This document shows positions 1 to 10,082 of a stretch of DNA of 64,000 bases, piece after piece. Source of the stretch: Caulobacter sp. CCUG 60055 (lineage in GTDB: Bacteria; Pseudomonadota; Alphaproteobacteria; Caulobacterales; Caulobacteraceae); assembly GCF_022750545.1 (NCBI RefSeq), contig NZ_PUIC01000005.1, forward strand, positions 209,488 to 273,487. The letters are read 5' to 3'. The position numbers and the translations under genes were made by a program. A model generated the notes under the pieces. It saw only the letters and a list, made by a program, of their open reading frames with translations, ran no database searches and was not told the DNA's origin. Every line of letters begins with the position of its first letter. Positions within the stretch are counted from its first letter, which is position 1.

Positions 1-18
1 ACGTCACCTGTCGGCGGG

Positions 19-1164
19 CTATTCCGCCGCCTGCAGCCCGTCCGCCGCCTTGTCGGCCTCGATCTGGGCGGCCTTGCGCTCGACCAGCTCGACGATGTGG
101 TCCACCATGGCGTCGTTGTCCATCTTGTGGTCGGGCTTGCCGGCCACATAGACCATGCCGGCGCCCTTGCCGCCGCCGGTGAAGCCCAGGTCGGTCATCA
201 GCGCCTCGCCCGGACCGTTGACCACGCAGCCGATGATCGACAGCGACAGCGGCGTCGACACATGGGCCAGCCGCGCCTCCAGGGTCTCCACCGTCTTGAT
301 GACGTTGAACCCCTGCCGCGCGCACGACGGGCAGGCGATGATGTTCACCCCCCGGTGGCGTAGGCCGAGCGACTTCAGGATGTCGAAGCCGACCTTGACC
401 TCCTCGACCGGGTCGGCCGCCAGGCTGACGCGGATGGTGTCGCCGATGCCGGCCCACAAGAGCGAGCCCAGGCCGATGGCCGACTTCACCGTGCCGGTGC
501 GCAGGGCGCCGGCCTCGGTCACGCCCAGGTGCAACGGACAGTCGATGGCCTCGGCCAGCATCTGATAGGCGGCCACGGTCATGAACACATCCGAGGCCTT
601 CACGCTGATCTTGAACTCGTGGAAGTCGTGGTCCTGGAGGATGCGCGCGTGGTTCAGGGCGCTCTCGACCATCGCCTCCGGGCAGGGCTCGCCATAGCGT
701 TCGAGCAGTTCGCGCTCCAGCGAGCCGGCGTTGACGCCGATGCGGATCGAACAGCCGTGGTCGCGGGCGGCCTGAACCACCTCGCGCACCCGATCCGGGC
801 GGCCGATGTTGCCGGGATTGATCCGCAGGCAGGCCGCGCCCGCCTTGGCCGCCTCGATCCCGCGCCTGTAGTGAAAATGGATGTCGGCCACCAACGGGAC
901 CTTGGCCGCCTTGGCGATGGTCGCGAAGGCCGCCGTGGACTCCTCGTCCGGGCACGACACCCGCACGATGTCGGCTCCCGCCTCCTCCAGTCGCCGGATC
1001 TGGTCGATGGTCGCGGCCGCGTCGGCCGTGACGGTGTTGGTCATCGACTGGACGGTGATCGGCGCGTCGCCGCCCACGGGCACCGGGCCGACATGGATCT
1101 GGCGCGACTTGCGCCGGTCGATCGCCCGCCAGGGCCGGACGTGGGTATGGTCTTGCACGCTCAT
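19..1164 (-). CDS. ispG: 4-hydroxy-3-methylbut-2-en-1-yl diphosphate synthase (IspG/GcpE)
   Basis: IspG reduces MEcPP to HMBPP in the cytosolic MEP route to isoprenoids, using a [4Fe-4S] cluster. The 381-residue protein carries the whole bacterial short-type architecture: a TIM-barrel N-terminal half with 'VQSMTNT' near residue 40, then the cluster ligands in '[10 protein letters not shown]' and '[12 protein letters not shown]' (three Cys and the following Glu). The ATG at 1164 was preferred to an in-frame TTG four codons upstream; no strong ribosome site is visible for either. It lies last in a minus-strand run behind the RodZ-like gene, an order also known in gammaproteobacteria. The C-terminal tail is Ala-rich. 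Confidence 0.97.
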   Translation of the reverse strand: MSVQDHTHVRPWRAIDRRKSRQIHVGPVPVGGDAPITVQSMTNTVTADAAATIDQIRRLEEAGADIVRVSCPDEESTAAFATIAKAAKVPLVADIHFHYRRGIEAAKAGAACLRINPGNIGRPDRVREVVQAARDHGCSIRIGVNAGSLERELLERYGEPCPEAMVESALNHARILQDHDFHEFKISVKASDVFMTVAAYQMLAEAIDCPLHLGVTEAGALRTGTVKSAIGLGSLLWAGIGDTIRVSLAADPVEEVKVGFDILKSLGLRHRGVNIIACPSCARQGFNVIKTVETLEARLAHVSTPLSLSIIGCVVNGPGEALMTDLGFTGGGKGAGMVYVAGKPDHKMDNDAMVDHIVELVERKAAQIEADKAADGLQAAE

Positions 1165-1234
1165 GACAGGCCGCAAGTTAAGCTCTCGGCGCGCGAAACC
1201 AAAGGCCGTCGTGAAATCTTCGCGGCGGCGGCGC

Positions 1235-2224
1235 CTAGTCGGCCAGCTTGGCCAGGGCGGTCTGCGGGGCCGGCAGCTCGCCCTTGAGCGCGCCGCCGAC
1301 GAACACGTCGAACGCCTCGGGCTCGGAGACGTCGGCCGTCAGGCCCTTGACGTTGGGCACGCGATAGGCCTCGCCGGCGGCGAACTGCCGGGCGAAATAG
1401 ACCGAGCCGTCGGCGCCCCGGATGATGATCGAGGCCGGCTTGTTGGCCTGGAGGATCAGGGTCGAGGCCGTGGCCGGCGCGCCGTAGATCGGGCCGTCGG
1501 CCTTGAACGGCGCCCCGATGGCCGGGGTCGGCGCGCGGGCAGCCGGCGCGGACGCGGGAACGCCGCCGGCCTTGGGCACCGCGCCGCCGTTGGCGGTGGC
1601 GGCTTCCAGGCCCGGCGTCACATAGGGCGGCGGCACGGTGGACTCCACCGGCGCCGGCAGGGGCGCGCCCAGGGCCACGGGCGCGGCGGGAACGGCGGGC
1701 GGCGGCGCCTTGACGCCGGTCTCGGCCACGACGGCGGGCGGCGGGGCCTTCTGGGCCATGGCCCTCTGGGCCACGTTCCAGGCGATGATGGCCGCGACCA
1801 CCACCGCGCCGCCGACGGCGATCATGGCCAGGCGCGGATCGCCTTCCTTGCGCACGCCGACCGGCGCGCGCAGCGTCTGCTCTTCGTCGGGAGCGTCGAT
1901 CTTGAACCGCTGGGCGGCCGCCTCGTCGTCCAGGCCCAGCATCTTGGCGTAGGCGCGGACATAGCCGATCACGAACGGACGCGACGGCAGCTGCTCCAGG
2001 TCGAGCCGCTCGATGGCGTCGAGATAGGTCCGGCGGATGCGGGTGGCGTCGGCCACCTCCTGCAGGCCGAGGCCCCGGCGTTCGCGGGCGGCGCGCAGGG
2101 CTTCGCCGACGTGAGCGGTGGAATCTGGCGAGAAGCTGATGATGTCTGCGGTCGGGCGCTCGTCCCCGTCCGCCCCCACGGACAGATGAACGTTCTGCGT
2201 AACCGCGCCGGTGTCCAAGGGCAT
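1235..2224 (-). CDS. RodZ-like helix-turn-helix membrane protein with DUF4115 domain
   Basis: Likely cytoskeletal/cell-shape protein of the RodZ family, bridging the cytoplasm (MreB side) and periplasm. The 329-residue product has a cytoplasmic Xre-type HTH_25 domain at about residues 38-100 ('[20 protein letters not shown]'), one membrane segment at about 132-151, a Pro/Ala-rich periplasmic linker at about 160-240, and a C-terminal DUF4115-like beta domain. ATG 2224 has a purine-rich GGGGG stretch upstream; the reading frame stays open 40 codons further up, but that part looks non-coding and AT-rich. It sits between ptsP and ispG on the same strand. That it is RodZ proper is inferred from domain order and the ispG neighbour. 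Confidence 0.85.
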   Translation of the reverse strand: MPLDTGAVTQNVHLSVGADGDERPTADIISFSPDSTAHVGEALRAARERRGLGLQEVADATRIRRTYLDAIERLDLEQLPSRPFVIGYVRAYAKMLGLDDEAAAQRFKIDAPDEEQTLRAPVGVRKEGDPRLAMIAVGGAVVVAAIIAWNVAQRAMAQKAPPPAVVAETGVKAPPPAVPAAPVALGAPLPAPVESTVPPPYVTPGLEAATANGGAVPKAGGVPASAPAARAPTPAIGAPFKADGPIYGAPATASTLILQANKPASIIIRGADGSVYFARQFAAGEAYRVPNVKGLTADVSEPEAFDVFVGGALKGELPAPQTALAKLAD

Positions 2225-2348
2225 GGCTGCTGATCGCCCCCTATAGAAATCGCGCCCGGCCGAAACCGGGACGATACTGAGCGTCGTATTGCACGGAATT
2301 GTTAAGTTATAATTGTGAATATCAAGATAAGGCCCGGATTTCAATCAC

Positions 2349-4613
2349 CTATATGGCCACATACAGCTTCCGGGCCAGGGTTTCGATCTCGTTGCGGACG
2401 CTTCCCGAGGAGGTCCGGATGAGGCTGAGCACGCCGCGACGGGCGGCCTCGCGGTCCACCGACAGGACCATGCGCTTGACCGGCCCCACCCCCGACGGCG
2501 GCATGGACAGGTGATCGAAGCCGAGCGCGATCAGGGCGAAGGCCTCCAACGGCCGGCCGGCCATCTCGCCGCAGACCGACACCGACGTGCCCGACTCGAC
2601 GCAGGCGTCCTGGATCGTCTTCATCACCCGCAGGGCCGGCGGCGACAGGAAGTCGTAGCGATCGGCCACGCGGGGATTTCCCCGGTCGGCGGCGAACATG
2701 TACTGCATCAGGTCGTTGGTGCCGACCGAAACGAAGTCGACCATCGGCAGCAGGGCGTCCAGGTGCCAGACCACCGACGGCGCCTCGACCATCGCCCCGA
2801 CGTCGAGGCGCGACGGCGCCGGCCGGCCGCGACGCTGGGCCCAGGCGATCTCCTGGTCGACGAAGGCGCGGGCGGCGCGGAACTCGTCGACGCTGGCGAT
2901 CAGCGGGAACATGATGCGCAGGGGCCGTCCCCGCGCCGCCGAGATCAGCGCCCGCAGCTGCAGCCGCAGCAAGGCCGGGCGGTCGAGGCCCATGCGCACG
3001 GCGCGCCAGCCCAGGGCCGGGTTGTCCTCGCGCTCGGCCTCCAGATAGGGCAGCACCTTGTCGCCGCCCAGGTCCAGGGTGCGGAAGGTCACCGGCATGT
3101 CGCCCGCCGCGTCGAGCACGCGGGCGTAGAGCGCGGTCTGGGTGTTGAGGCGCGGCAGCTCCTCGGCGACCATGAACTGGAACTCGGTGCGGAACAGGCC
3201 GATGCCCTCGGCCCCGGTCTCGCCGAGGATGTCGAGGTCGACGGCGAGGCCGGCGTTCATCAGCAGCGTGACCTTGGCCCCGTCGCGGGTGAAGGCCGGC
3301 GTTTCGCGCAGACGGGCGAATTCGGCCTGCCGTTGCGCCCGCACGTCCATCCGCGCCAGCGAGGCGGTGATCACGTCCGGGCGCGGCCGCAGATAGGCCT
3401 CGCCGGTCTCGGCGTCGACGATGACCGGATCGCCCTCCGACACCCGGTCGCGCAGGCCGGCCAGCCGGCCGACGCAGGGAATGCCAAGCGCGCGGGCGAC
3501 GATGGCCGCGTGGCTGGCCGAGGAGCCCTCCTCCAGCAGAAGGCCCTTCAGCCGGCCGCGGTCGTATTCCAGGAGGTCGGCCGGCCCGAGGTTGCGGGCG
3601 ATCAGGATGGCGTCGTCGGGCAGGACGCGGGGCGCGTGGCCGTCGCCGCTCAGGTGGCGCAGCAGGCGGTCGTTCAGGTCTTCGAGGTCGTGCAGGCGCT
3701 CGCGCAGATAGGGGTCGCGCGCCTGGCCGAGGCGGGCCCGATGCTCCGACCGCACGCGCTCGACCGCCGCCTCGGCGGTCAGGCCCGAGCGCACCGCCTC
3801 CTCCAGCGACCGGTTCCAGCCCCGGTCGTGGGCGAACATGCGGTAGGTCTCCAGCACCTCGAACGAGGCGCCGAGGATGCCGTGCTGGCCCTCCAGCATC
3901 TCATCGATCTGGGCCTGGAGCGCCTCGACGGCGGTCTTGAGGCGCCGTTCCTCGGCGGCGGAGTCCTCGGACAGCAGCTGCTCGGGCGCCACCGGCGCCT
4001 CATGCAGCACCGCCTTGCCGTAGGCCAGGCCGTCGGCGAAACGCGAGCCCTTCAGGCGCTCGGGCCGGTGCGGCGCGATCTCGACGTTCTTGAGTTCGCC
4101 CTCGCCGAGCAGGCCGCCGCCGGCCACCATCTCGGCCAGCACCATGGCGATGATCTGGAGGTCCTCGACCTCCTCTTCGGTGTAGACGCGCTCGGTGCGG
4201 TTCTGGACGACCAGCACGCCGATGGCCCGGCCGCCGCGCAGCAGGGGCGCGGCCAGGAAGGCGTGGAAGGGATCTTCCCCCGTCTCAGGGCGATAGGAGA
4301 ACGACGGGTGGTTCGGGGCGTCCGACAGGCTGAGCGGCCGGTTCAGCCGCATGGTCTCGCCGACCAGGCCCTCGCCCGGCTTCAGCGTGGTGACGTGCAC
4401 GGCCTCGGGCTTGAGGCCCTCGGTGGCGAACAGCTCCATCTCGCCGTTGGCGCGGCGCAGATAGATCGAACAGACCTCGGCGACCATCGAACGGGCGATG
4501 ATGCGCACGACCATGTCCAGCCGGCTCTGCGCCGGGCCGCCGCCCGCGAGCGCTTCGCGAATCTGGCGCAGCAGGCTGCGCGGACCGCGTATGGCCAGCC
4601 CCGGTGCGGGCAT
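2349..4613 (-). CDS. ptsP: Phosphoenolpyruvate-protein phosphotransferase of the nitrogen PTS (EI-Ntr)
   Basis: EI-Ntr takes phosphate from PEP and passes it to NPr, starting the regulatory nitrogen phosphotransfer chain. Of 754 residues, about 15-165 form the GAF sensor domain that distinguishes PtsP from sugar-PTS EI. Next come the EI N-terminal/HPr-binding helices, the swivelling phosphohistidine domain with 'SSASHAAIVAR' (His about 368), and the PEP-binding TIM barrel with 'RTEFQFM', 'GTNDLMQY' and the catalytic Cys in 'SVCGEMAG'. ATG 4613 has GGGAG five bases upstream. In Caulobacter this enzyme is linked to glutamine sensing and (p)ppGpp control (literature knowledge). It lies near lysC, in the same direction. 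Confidence 0.96.
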   Translation of the reverse strand: MPAPGLAIRGPRSLLRQIREALAGGGPAQSRLDMVVRIIARSMVAEVCSIYLRRANGEMELFATEGLKPEAVHVTTLKPGEGLVGETMRLNRPLSLSDAPNHPSFSYRPETGEDPFHAFLAAPLLRGGRAIGVLVVQNRTERVYTEEEVEDLQIIAMVLAEMVAGGGLLGEGELKNVEIAPHRPERLKGSRFADGLAYGKAVLHEAPVAPEQLLSEDSAAEERRLKTAVEALQAQIDEMLEGQHGILGASFEVLETYRMFAHDRGWNRSLEEAVRSGLTAEAAVERVRSEHRARLGQARDPYLRERLHDLEDLNDRLLRHLSGDGHAPRVLPDDAILIARNLGPADLLEYDRGRLKGLLLEEGSSASHAAIVARALGIPCVGRLAGLRDRVSEGDPVIVDAETGEAYLRPRPDVITASLARMDVRAQRQAEFARLRETPAFTRDGAKVTLLMNAGLAVDLDILGETGAEGIGLFRTEFQFMVAEELPRLNTQTALYARVLDAAGDMPVTFRTLDLGGDKVLPYLEAEREDNPALGWRAVRMGLDRPALLRLQLRALISAARGRPLRIMFPLIASVDEFRAARAFVDQEIAWAQRRGRPAPSRLDVGAMVEAPSVVWHLDALLPMVDFVSVGTNDLMQYMFAADRGNPRVADRYDFLSPPALRVMKTIQDACVESGTSVSVCGEMAGRPLEAFALIALGFDHLSMPPSGVGPVKRMVLSVDREAARRGVLSLIRTSSGSVRNEIETLARKLYVAI

Positions 4614-4742
4614 GGACGCTCCCTTCCCTGTCCTCGGCCCCCTTCTAGCAGGTTTGATTAAAAGAGCAGCGATCTCGGCCGGGTTTTCTGCACGGCGGCC
4701 AGGGCCGGCGCGCGGAACGTCCCACCGGGGCGGCGATCGCGC

Positions 4743-4774
4743 AAAAAAGAAGCGCCGGCCAGGGCCGGCGCTTC
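4743..4774 (-). terminator. Rho-independent terminator of the glycine-zipper gene
   Basis: A perfect 12-bp stem (4749-4760 with 4763-4774, GC-rich, two-base gap between arms) is followed in the minus direction by six T. It lies 28 bases after the stop of the glycine-zipper gene at 4803, so it ends that transcript before ptsP. Confidence 0.85.
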
Positions 4775-4802
4775 GATCAGGTCAGGCCGGCGGGTCGCCG
4801 GA

Positions 4803-5204
4803 TCAGCGATAGTCGCCGTAGTCGTAGCGGGTTTCGTAGCCGCGATAGCCGCGGTCGTAACGATAGTCGCGGCCGTAGCGATATTCCGGACGATAGCTCG
4901 TGCGGTAGTCGTCGCCGTAGCCGTAGCCATAACGGTCGCGGTGACGGTAGTCGTAGCGGTCGCTGCGGTAGTGGCGGTCCTTGGTGGCGACGTTGCCGAC
5001 CAGGCCGCCGGCCACCGCGCCGGCGATGGTGGCGCCGGCGTCGCCATGCGACAGGGCCGCGCCGGCCAGGGCGCCCAGGCCGGCGCCCAGCAGGGTGTTC
5101 TGGGTCTTGCGCTCGCCCGCGAAGGCGGCCGAGGCGGGAAGGGCGATCGCGCCGGTCAGCGCGGCCGCCAGAGCGATCTTCGCGATCTTGTTCGGCGCTT
5201 GCAT
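4803..5204 (-). CDS. Secreted glycine-zipper 2TM-type protein with Tyr/Arg-rich tail
   Basis: Small envelope protein of unknown role. Its 133 residues begin with a signal peptide (about 1-29, ending 'ASAAFA'). A glycine-zipper segment of two hydrophobic helices with regularly spaced Gly/Ala follows at about 38-75 ('LLGAGLGALAGAAL', 'IAGAVAGGLVGNVA'), as in the Rick_17kDa/2TM glycine-zipper family. The tail is made almost entirely of Tyr, Arg, Asp and Gly in short R/Y/D repeats. ATG 5204 has AAGGAAG-like purines upstream. It has its own strong terminator. The tail's nature (surface adhesion or RNA/polymer binding) is unknown. Confidence 0.85.
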   Translation of the reverse strand: MQAPNKIAKIALAAALTGAIALPASAAFAGERKTQNTLLGAGLGALAGAALSHGDAGATIAGAVAGGLVGNVATKDRHYRSDRYDYRHRDRYGYGYGDDYRTSYRPEYRYGRDYRYDRGYRGYETRYDYGDYR

Positions 5205-5304
5205 GTCAGTCTTCCTTTCGATCTCTCCGGAGGCGGGGCCGATCCCCTGCGGGTGGTCCCGCTTCCGTGATCAGGACTATCGCAAGCCCGGCTTGAACCC
5301 GATC

Positions 5305-5320
5305 TGAACGGCGCCGTTCA
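5305..5320. promoter_or_regulatory. 16-bp perfect palindrome upstream of the glycine-zipper gene
   Basis: TGAACGGCGCCGTTCA is a perfect inverted repeat in the 153-base gap between the eamA stop and the glycine-zipper start, about 100 bases upstream of the latter's ATG. It could be an operator or part of a hairpin at the 3' end of eamA. No T tract follows on either strand, so a terminator is less likely. Confidence 0.45.
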
Positions 5321-5357
5321 AGTTGCAGTCAGGTTTCTAAACCCGCCCGGAAGACGG

Positions 5358-6305
5358 TCAGGCCGCGTGTTCCGGCGGCCGGTCGCGGTGCAGACGCACC
5401 GACCAGAACACCCCCGCCAGCAGCAGGGCGATCGCCGCCGCCTCCAGCGCGCCGGGAACGCGGCGCTCGTAGAGGAAGCCGTAGAACAGGGCGAACACCG
5501 TCTCGAACACGATCAGCTGGCCAGACAGGGTCAGCGGCAACAGGCGGCTGGCGGCGTTCCACAGGCCGTTGCCGATGATCGAGGCGCCGATGGCGACGGC
5601 GAAGCTGACGCCGGCGAAGCGCAGCCAGTCGGCCGGAAGATGGGCCGCGAACCCGGTCATGAAGGCCGGGACGGCGATGACCGCCGACAGGCCGCCGGTG
5701 ACCAGTCCGGTGAGCAGGGACCATTCGCCGTTGGTGAAATGGGGATGGCGCGCCAGGTGCCGGGCGTTGCCGACGGCGTAGACCGTCCAGGTCGCCAGAG
5801 CCCCGAAGGCGCAGGCGACGCCGAAGGCCAGCTTGACCAGGGAGGCGCCCCCGCCTCCGCCGGTGAACACCGCCAGATTGATGCACAGCACCCCCAGGCC
5901 GATCAGGACCAGGGGCGCGGCCAGCTTGCGCAGGGGAACGGCGCCGTCGTGACGACTGCCGATCAGGGTCACCGTCACCGGCAGCAGGCCGACGATCAGC
6001 GAGGCCGGCGCGACGCCGGCGATCTGCACCGAGGCGGCCAGGAACAGGTAGTAGACGATGTTGCCGGCCAGGCTCAGCCAGGTCAGGGCCAGCCAGTCGG
6101 CCCGCGTGACGCGGCCGGCGACCGAACGCCAGGCCGGGGCGATCAGCACCGCCGAGGCCAGGCCGTAGGCCAGATAACGGCCGGCGGTCATCTGCAGCGG
6201 CGAGAAGCCCGCCAGCAGCTTCGGGGCCAGGAACACCGCGCCCCAGAAGGCGCCGGCGACCACGCCGCAGGCGGCGCCCAGGCGATAGCGATGCGTGTCG
6301 GTCAT
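5358..6305 (-). CDS. EamA/DMT-family transporter
   Basis: Inner-membrane drug/metabolite-type permease; the substrate cannot be told from sequence. The 315-residue protein is hydrophobic throughout, with about ten membrane segments in two homologous halves, the EamA layout. The first helix contains 'GVVAGAFWGAVF' and the second half ends with the typical 'LSGQLIVFETVFALFYGFLY'. The start is ATG 6305, 42 bases after the lysC stop, so it may be co-transcribed with lysC. A Gly run near residue 152 separates the halves. An amino-acid or metabolite exporter role is possible given lysC, but that is only inference. Confidence 0.88.
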   Translation of the reverse strand: MTDTHRYRLGAACGVVAGAFWGAVFLAPKLLAGFSPLQMTAGRYLAYGLASAVLIAPAWRSVAGRVTRADWLALTWLSLAGNIVYYLFLAASVQIAGVAPASLIVGLLPVTVTLIGSRHDGAVPLRKLAAPLVLIGLGVLCINLAVFTGGGGGASLVKLAFGVACAFGALATWTVYAVGNARHLARHPHFTNGEWSLLTGLVTGGLSAVIAVPAFMTGFAAHLPADWLRFAGVSFAVAIGASIIGNGLWNAASRLLPLTLSGQLIVFETVFALFYGFLYERRVPGALEAAAIALLLAGVFWSVRLHRDRPPEHAA

Positions 6306-6347
6306 GCCCTAGCGCGCCCGGTCGCCCGCGCCTTCGTCGCCGTTCGC

Positions 6348-7595
6348 CTAAAGCTGGTCCAGCCCATAGGCGGCATGTAGGGCGCGCACCGCCAGTTCGG
6401 TATAGGCCGCGTCGATCAGGACGCTGATCTTGATCTCGGAGGTCGAGATGACCTGGATGTTGACGCCCTTCTCGGCCAGGGCGCCGAACATGGTCTTGGC
6501 GACGCCGGCGTGGCTGCGCATGCCCACGCCGATCACCGACACCTTGGCGACGTCCTCGTTGACGGCCACGTCCTCGAAGCCGATCTCGACCTGGGCGGCG
6601 CGGACGATCTCGACCGCCCGCTGGGCGTCGCGCTTGCCGACGGTGAACTCCATGTTGGCGCTGTCGCTGGTGCGGGCGCGCGACTGGACGATCATGTCGA
6701 CATTGACGTTGGCGTCGGCCAGCTTGGAGAAGATCAGCGACGACACGCCCGGATGGTCGGGCAGGCCGAGCAGGGTGATCTTGGCTTCGTCGCGGCTGTA
6801 GGCGACGCCCGAGACGATACGCTTTTCCATGATTTCTTCCTCGTCGCACACGATGGTGCCTTGGCCGGGCGCTTCCCCGGGCTCGACGAAACTGGACAGG
6901 ACCCGCACCGGCACCCGCTGGGCCATGGCGAGTTCGACGGAACGGGTCTGCAGCACCTTGGCGCCCAGCGAGGCCATCTCCAGCATCTCCTCGTAGGAGA
7001 TCTTGGCCAGGCGCTTGGCCTTCGCCTCGATGCGCGGGTCGGTCGTATAGACGCCGTCGACGTCGGTGTAGATGTCGCAGGCCCCGCCGACGGCGGCGGC
7101 CACGGCCACGGCCGAGGTGTCCGAGCCGCCCCGGCCGAGGGTGGCGATGCGGCCGTCGCGGGTGACGCCCTGGAAGCCGGCGATCACGGCGACCTCGCCG
7201 TCGTCGAAGGCCTTGAGCAGCTTCTCCGGCGGAATCTCGTCGATGCGGGCGCGGCCGTGGGCCTCGTCGGTGTAGATCGGCACCTGCCAGCCGGCCCACG
7301 AGCGGGCTTTCAGGCCCATGTTGCGCAGGGTCATGGCCAGGAGGCCCGCCGTCACCTGCTCGCCCGACGCCACGACGGTGTCGTATTCGTCGTCGGACTC
7401 GGGGATCCCCTGCGCGGCGCGGCCGGCGCCGTCGGTCCAGGCGACCAGTTCGTTGGTCTTGCCGGACATGGCCGAGACCACCACGGCGACCTGATGGCCG
7501 GCGGCGACTTCGGCCGCCACCAAACGGCCGACGCGGCGGATGCGTTCGAGATCCGCCACCGACGTGCCGCCAAATTTCATCACCAGCCGAGACAC
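6348..7595 (-). CDS. lysC: Aspartate kinase
   Basis: Phosphorylates aspartate in the first step of Lys/Thr/Met/diaminopimelate synthesis; cytoplasmic. The N-terminal kinase domain opens with '[12 protein letters not shown]', has '[11 protein letters not shown]' and '[10 protein letters not shown]', and is followed by two ACT regulatory domains (about residues 265-410). At 415 residues it matches the feedback-regulated single-function aspartokinases. A GTG at 7595 is chosen because AGGAAGG lies 12 bases upstream. The in-frame ATG at 7607 directly abuts that ribosome site and ATG 7580 would cut into the kinase N terminus. It is divergent from ubiG across about 120 bases. Confidence 0.96.
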   Translation of the reverse strand: MSRLVMKFGGTSVADLERIRRVGRLVAAEVAAGHQVAVVVSAMSGKTNELVAWTDGAGRAAQGIPESDDEYDTVVASGEQVTAGLLAMTLRNMGLKARSWAGWQVPIYTDEAHGRARIDEIPPEKLLKAFDDGEVAVIAGFQGVTRDGRIATLGRGGSDTSAVAVAAAVGGACDIYTDVDGVYTTDPRIEAKAKRLAKISYEEMLEMASLGAKVLQTRSVELAMAQRVPVRVLSSFVEPGEAPGQGTIVCDEEEIMEKRIVSGVAYSRDEAKITLLGLPDHPGVSSLIFSKLADANVNVDMIVQSRARTSDSANMEFTVGKRDAQRAVEIVRAAQVEIGFEDVAVNEDVAKVSVIGVGMRSHAGVAKTMFGALAEKGVNIQVISTSEIKISVLIDAAYTELAVRALHAAYGLDQL

Positions 7596-7718
7596 AGTTC
7601 GGCCCATCCTTCCTGCGTTTTTCGCTTGCCGGTCGAAGGCGGGCGCGCCATCTCGACCGAAACCGTCGCGCCTTCTAGCGGCGCGGCGCGCACGCCGCAA
7701 TGCACTGGCGGAGGATTT

Positions 7719-8474
7719 ATGAGCGCGCATGCGCAAGGCTTCAGCGTCGATCCGGCGGAAGTCGAACGATTTTCCCGCATCGCCGCCGAATGGTGGGACC
7801 CGAGGGGCAAGTTTGCCCCCTTGCACAGGTTCAATCCTGTGCGGCTGGGCTTCATCCGCGACCAGGTGCTGGGCCATTTCGGCGGCGACGGCCGCGCCCG
7901 CGCGCCGTTCGCGGGCCTGAGGCTGCTGGATATCGGCTGCGGCGGCGGCCTCCTGTGCGAACCGATGCGGCGGCTGGGCTTCGACGTCACCGGCGTCGAC
8001 GCCTCGGAGCGCAATATCGGCACGGCCTCGACCCACGCCGCCGAGCAGGGCCTCGACATCCGCTACCTGTGCTCGACCGCCGAGACCCTGCTGGCCGAGG
8101 GCGAGGGCCCGTTCGACGTCGTGCTGAACATGGAGGTGATCGAGCACGTCGCCGATCCAGGCGAGTATCTACGCACCACCGCGCGCCTGCTGAAGCCCGG
8201 CGGCCTGATGATCGTCGCCACCCTGAACCGTACGCTCAAGGCCCTGGCCCTGGCCAAGATCGGCGCCGAATACGTGCTGCGCTGGGTGCCGGCCGGCACC
8301 CACGACTGGAACAAGTTCCTGCGGCCCGAGGAACTGCGCGCCTTCCTGGCCGGCGAACCGGTGACGGTGGAAGGCCCGTTCGGCGTCGCCTACGATCCGC
8401 TGACCGGGAAATGGTCGCAATCGGGCGATAGCGACGTGAACTACATGATGACCGTCGCCCGCCCCGCCGCCTGA
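7719..8474 (+). CDS. ubiG: Ubiquinone biosynthesis O-methyltransferase UbiG
   Basis: Performs both O-methylations in ubiquinone synthesis with SAM. The 251-residue class I methyltransferase has the typical UbiG N terminus ('[19 protein letters not shown]'), SAM motif I '[15 protein letters not shown]' near residue 68, the acidic motif II '[11 protein letters not shown]' and the conserved 'NMEVIEHV'. The C-terminal 'GTHDWNKF' and 'VNYM' are also UbiG marks. ATG 7719 follows GGAGGA at a good distance. A weak GC hairpin without T tract lies just after the stop (8479-8505). Confidence 0.96.
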   Translation: MSAHAQGFSVDPAEVERFSRIAAEWWDPRGKFAPLHRFNPVRLGFIRDQVLGHFGGDGRARAPFAGLRLLDIGCGGGLLCEPMRRLGFDVTGVDASERNIGTASTHAAEQGLDIRYLCSTAETLLAEGEGPFDVVLNMEVIEHVADPGEYLRTTARLLKPGGLMIVATLNRTLKALALAKIGAEYVLRWVPAGTHDWNKFLRPEELRAFLAGEPVTVEGPFGVAYDPLTGKWSQSGDSDVNYMMTVARPAA

Positions 8475-8562
8475 TGCGCGCGCCGACCGCCGCTCCCGGC
8501 GCGCCCCCGTGCGTAAACACGACGACTTCTGGATGCTGGATAAAGGCTGCGCCGGTTCGATA

Positions 8563-9735
8563 ATGCGTCAATCTGAGGGTTTCACGCGGCGCGGACTGGG
8601 CGTCCTGGCCGGAGGCGGTCTGATGAGCATGTTGGCGGGCGCGGCCCACGCGCAGGCGGGGCTGGCCGAAGCGGCGGATGCGGTCATCGACCCGTGGCTG
8701 GCCCAGCATCGCTCGCCATGCGCCATGCTGGGCGTGGTCAAGGCGGGCCAGACCGTGCTGATCCGGCCCTATGGCCGCCGCAGCCCCGACAGCCCCGCCC
8801 CGCCCGACGCCGACACCATCTTCTGCGTGGCCTCGATCACCAAGCCGATGACGGCGATGGGCGTGCTGATGTTGGTCGACGACCGCAAGCTGGAGCTGGA
8901 TTCGCCGGCCCGGCGGTGGCTGCCCGAACTGCCGCCGGCCTGGGCGGCGATCACCGTGCGCCAGTTCCTGTGCCACGCCAGCGGCGTGCCGGCGCACGAC
9001 CGGCTGATGCAGCACGATTATCACGAAGCCCTGTCGGCCGCCGCCGTGCAGCCCCTGCAGTTCGAGCCGGGAACGCGGATCGAGTACAACAACTTCAACT
9101 ACGTCGTCGCCGGCAAGCTGATCGAGGCGGCCTCGGGCCTGCCCTATCCCCGGTTCATGCAGGAGCGGCTGTTCAACCCGCTCGACATGACCCGCACGCG
9201 GGTCGGCGCCGAGCCGCGCCTCGCCAACGAGACCGCCGGCTTTTTCGAGACGCCGCAGGGTCTGGTTCCAGCCCCCCTCGCCCACCCGGCCGGCCCGCAC
9301 TACGACGCCGGCGGGCGGATCATGTCCTGCCTGACGGACCTCTTGAAGCTGCACCGCGGTCTCGACCAGCGGCGGCTGCTCAGCCCGCGCAGCTGGGAGG
9401 CGCTGGTCGCGCCCTATGGTCCCGGCCTCAACGGCTCCTGCGGGTTCTTCACCAAGACGGCGGGCGGCCTGCCGGTCGCCGACAAGACCGGCCGCGCCGC
9501 CGGCTTCTCCACCGACTTCGAGTTCAACCCCCGCGGCGACGCCATCATCCTGATGTGGTCGAGCCTGGCCCCGGCCGAGCTCGACAATTCCGGCGCGGTG
9601 CGCGACCGGCTGCGCTGGCGCCTGCTGGGCGTGGCCGACGGCGTGGCCATCGCCGACGCCTCGTCCGCCGACCAGATCCAGGGCTGGCGTCAGGCGGCGA
9701 CCGACCCGCCGCCCGCCCGCCCCGGCGGGCGCTGA
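8563..9735 (+). CDS. Exported serine beta-lactamase-like hydrolase (class C/esterase family)
   Basis: Periplasmic serine hydrolase of the AmpC/esterase-EstB/DD-peptidase superfamily; substrate unknown. The N terminus reads as a Tat signal ('TRRGLGVLAGGG', Ala-rich, ending 'AHAQA'). The catalytic S-x-x-K is 'SITK' near residue 90, the Y-x-N motif is 'YNN' in 'IEYNNFNY', and a K-T-G triad is kept in 'DKTGRAAGF', so all three active-site motifs are present. The start at ATG 8563 gives a compact signal peptide; two earlier in-frame starts add 18 or 10 odd residues. 390 residues fits the family. Resistance function should not be assumed. Confidence 0.88.
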   Translation: MRQSEGFTRRGLGVLAGGGLMSMLAGAAHAQAGLAEAADAVIDPWLAQHRSPCAMLGVVKAGQTVLIRPYGRRSPDSPAPPDADTIFCVASITKPMTAMGVLMLVDDRKLELDSPARRWLPELPPAWAAITVRQFLCHASGVPAHDRLMQHDYHEALSAAAVQPLQFEPGTRIEYNNFNYVVAGKLIEAASGLPYPRFMQERLFNPLDMTRTRVGAEPRLANETAGFFETPQGLVPAPLAHPAGPHYDAGGRIMSCLTDLLKLHRGLDQRRLLSPRSWEALVAPYGPGLNGSCGFFTKTAGGLPVADKTGRAAGFSTDFEFNPRGDAIILMWSSLAPAELDNSGAVRDRLRWRLLGVADGVAIADASSADQIQGWRQAATDPPPARPGGR

Positions 9736-9825
9736 GCGAACGGCGTTCGGTCGCCTGGCGGACCGGCGCGCCGCCTGATACAACCCTCGCGTGGATGCGG
9801 CCCGCGACCGGCGGCGCACTACCAG

Positions 9826-10068
9826 ATGGTCAAGTTCGAGAAGACGCCGTTCATGGTCTTCCTGGGCGCGACCCACGTGTTCACCAACGCCTTCCACACC
9901 CTCAGGAGCGGGGGCGCGGTGACCATCGTCACCGGCGGCGGCGGCCTGGGCCATGGCGTCGAGCACGCCATCCGCAACGGCCTGACCCTGGCCGGCTTCA
10001 CCAACGTCACCCTGATCAACGAGGACGGAACCGGCGTCGGCGTGGTCGCCGCCGCCACCAAGCCCTGA
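9826..10068 (+). CDS. Small hypothetical protein (80 aa), possibly a gene remnant
   Basis: Family not recognised. Codon third positions are almost all G or C and the composition is protein-like ('HVFTNAFHTLRSGG', a 'GGGGLG' turn, 'LAGFTNVTLINEDGTG'), so the frame looks truly coding. The end resembles the last strands of a Rossmann-type fold. The only start is ATG 9826, with no ribosome site in front. The frame stays open back to the stop of the beta-lactamase gene, which is in the same frame 90 bases upstream. It may be a short gene, a leaderless one, or the 3' remnant of a longer gene. Confidence 0.5.
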   Translation: MVKFEKTPFMVFLGATHVFTNAFHTLRSGGAVTIVTGGGGLGHGVEHAIRNGLTLAGFTNVTLINEDGTGVGVVAAATKP

Positions 10069-10082
10069 GACGTCGCGACAGC

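Noticed and set aside
8479..8505. GCGCGCCG/CGGCGCGC hairpin after ubiG as a terminator
   Set aside because: No T tract; such GC dyads arise easily at this base composition.
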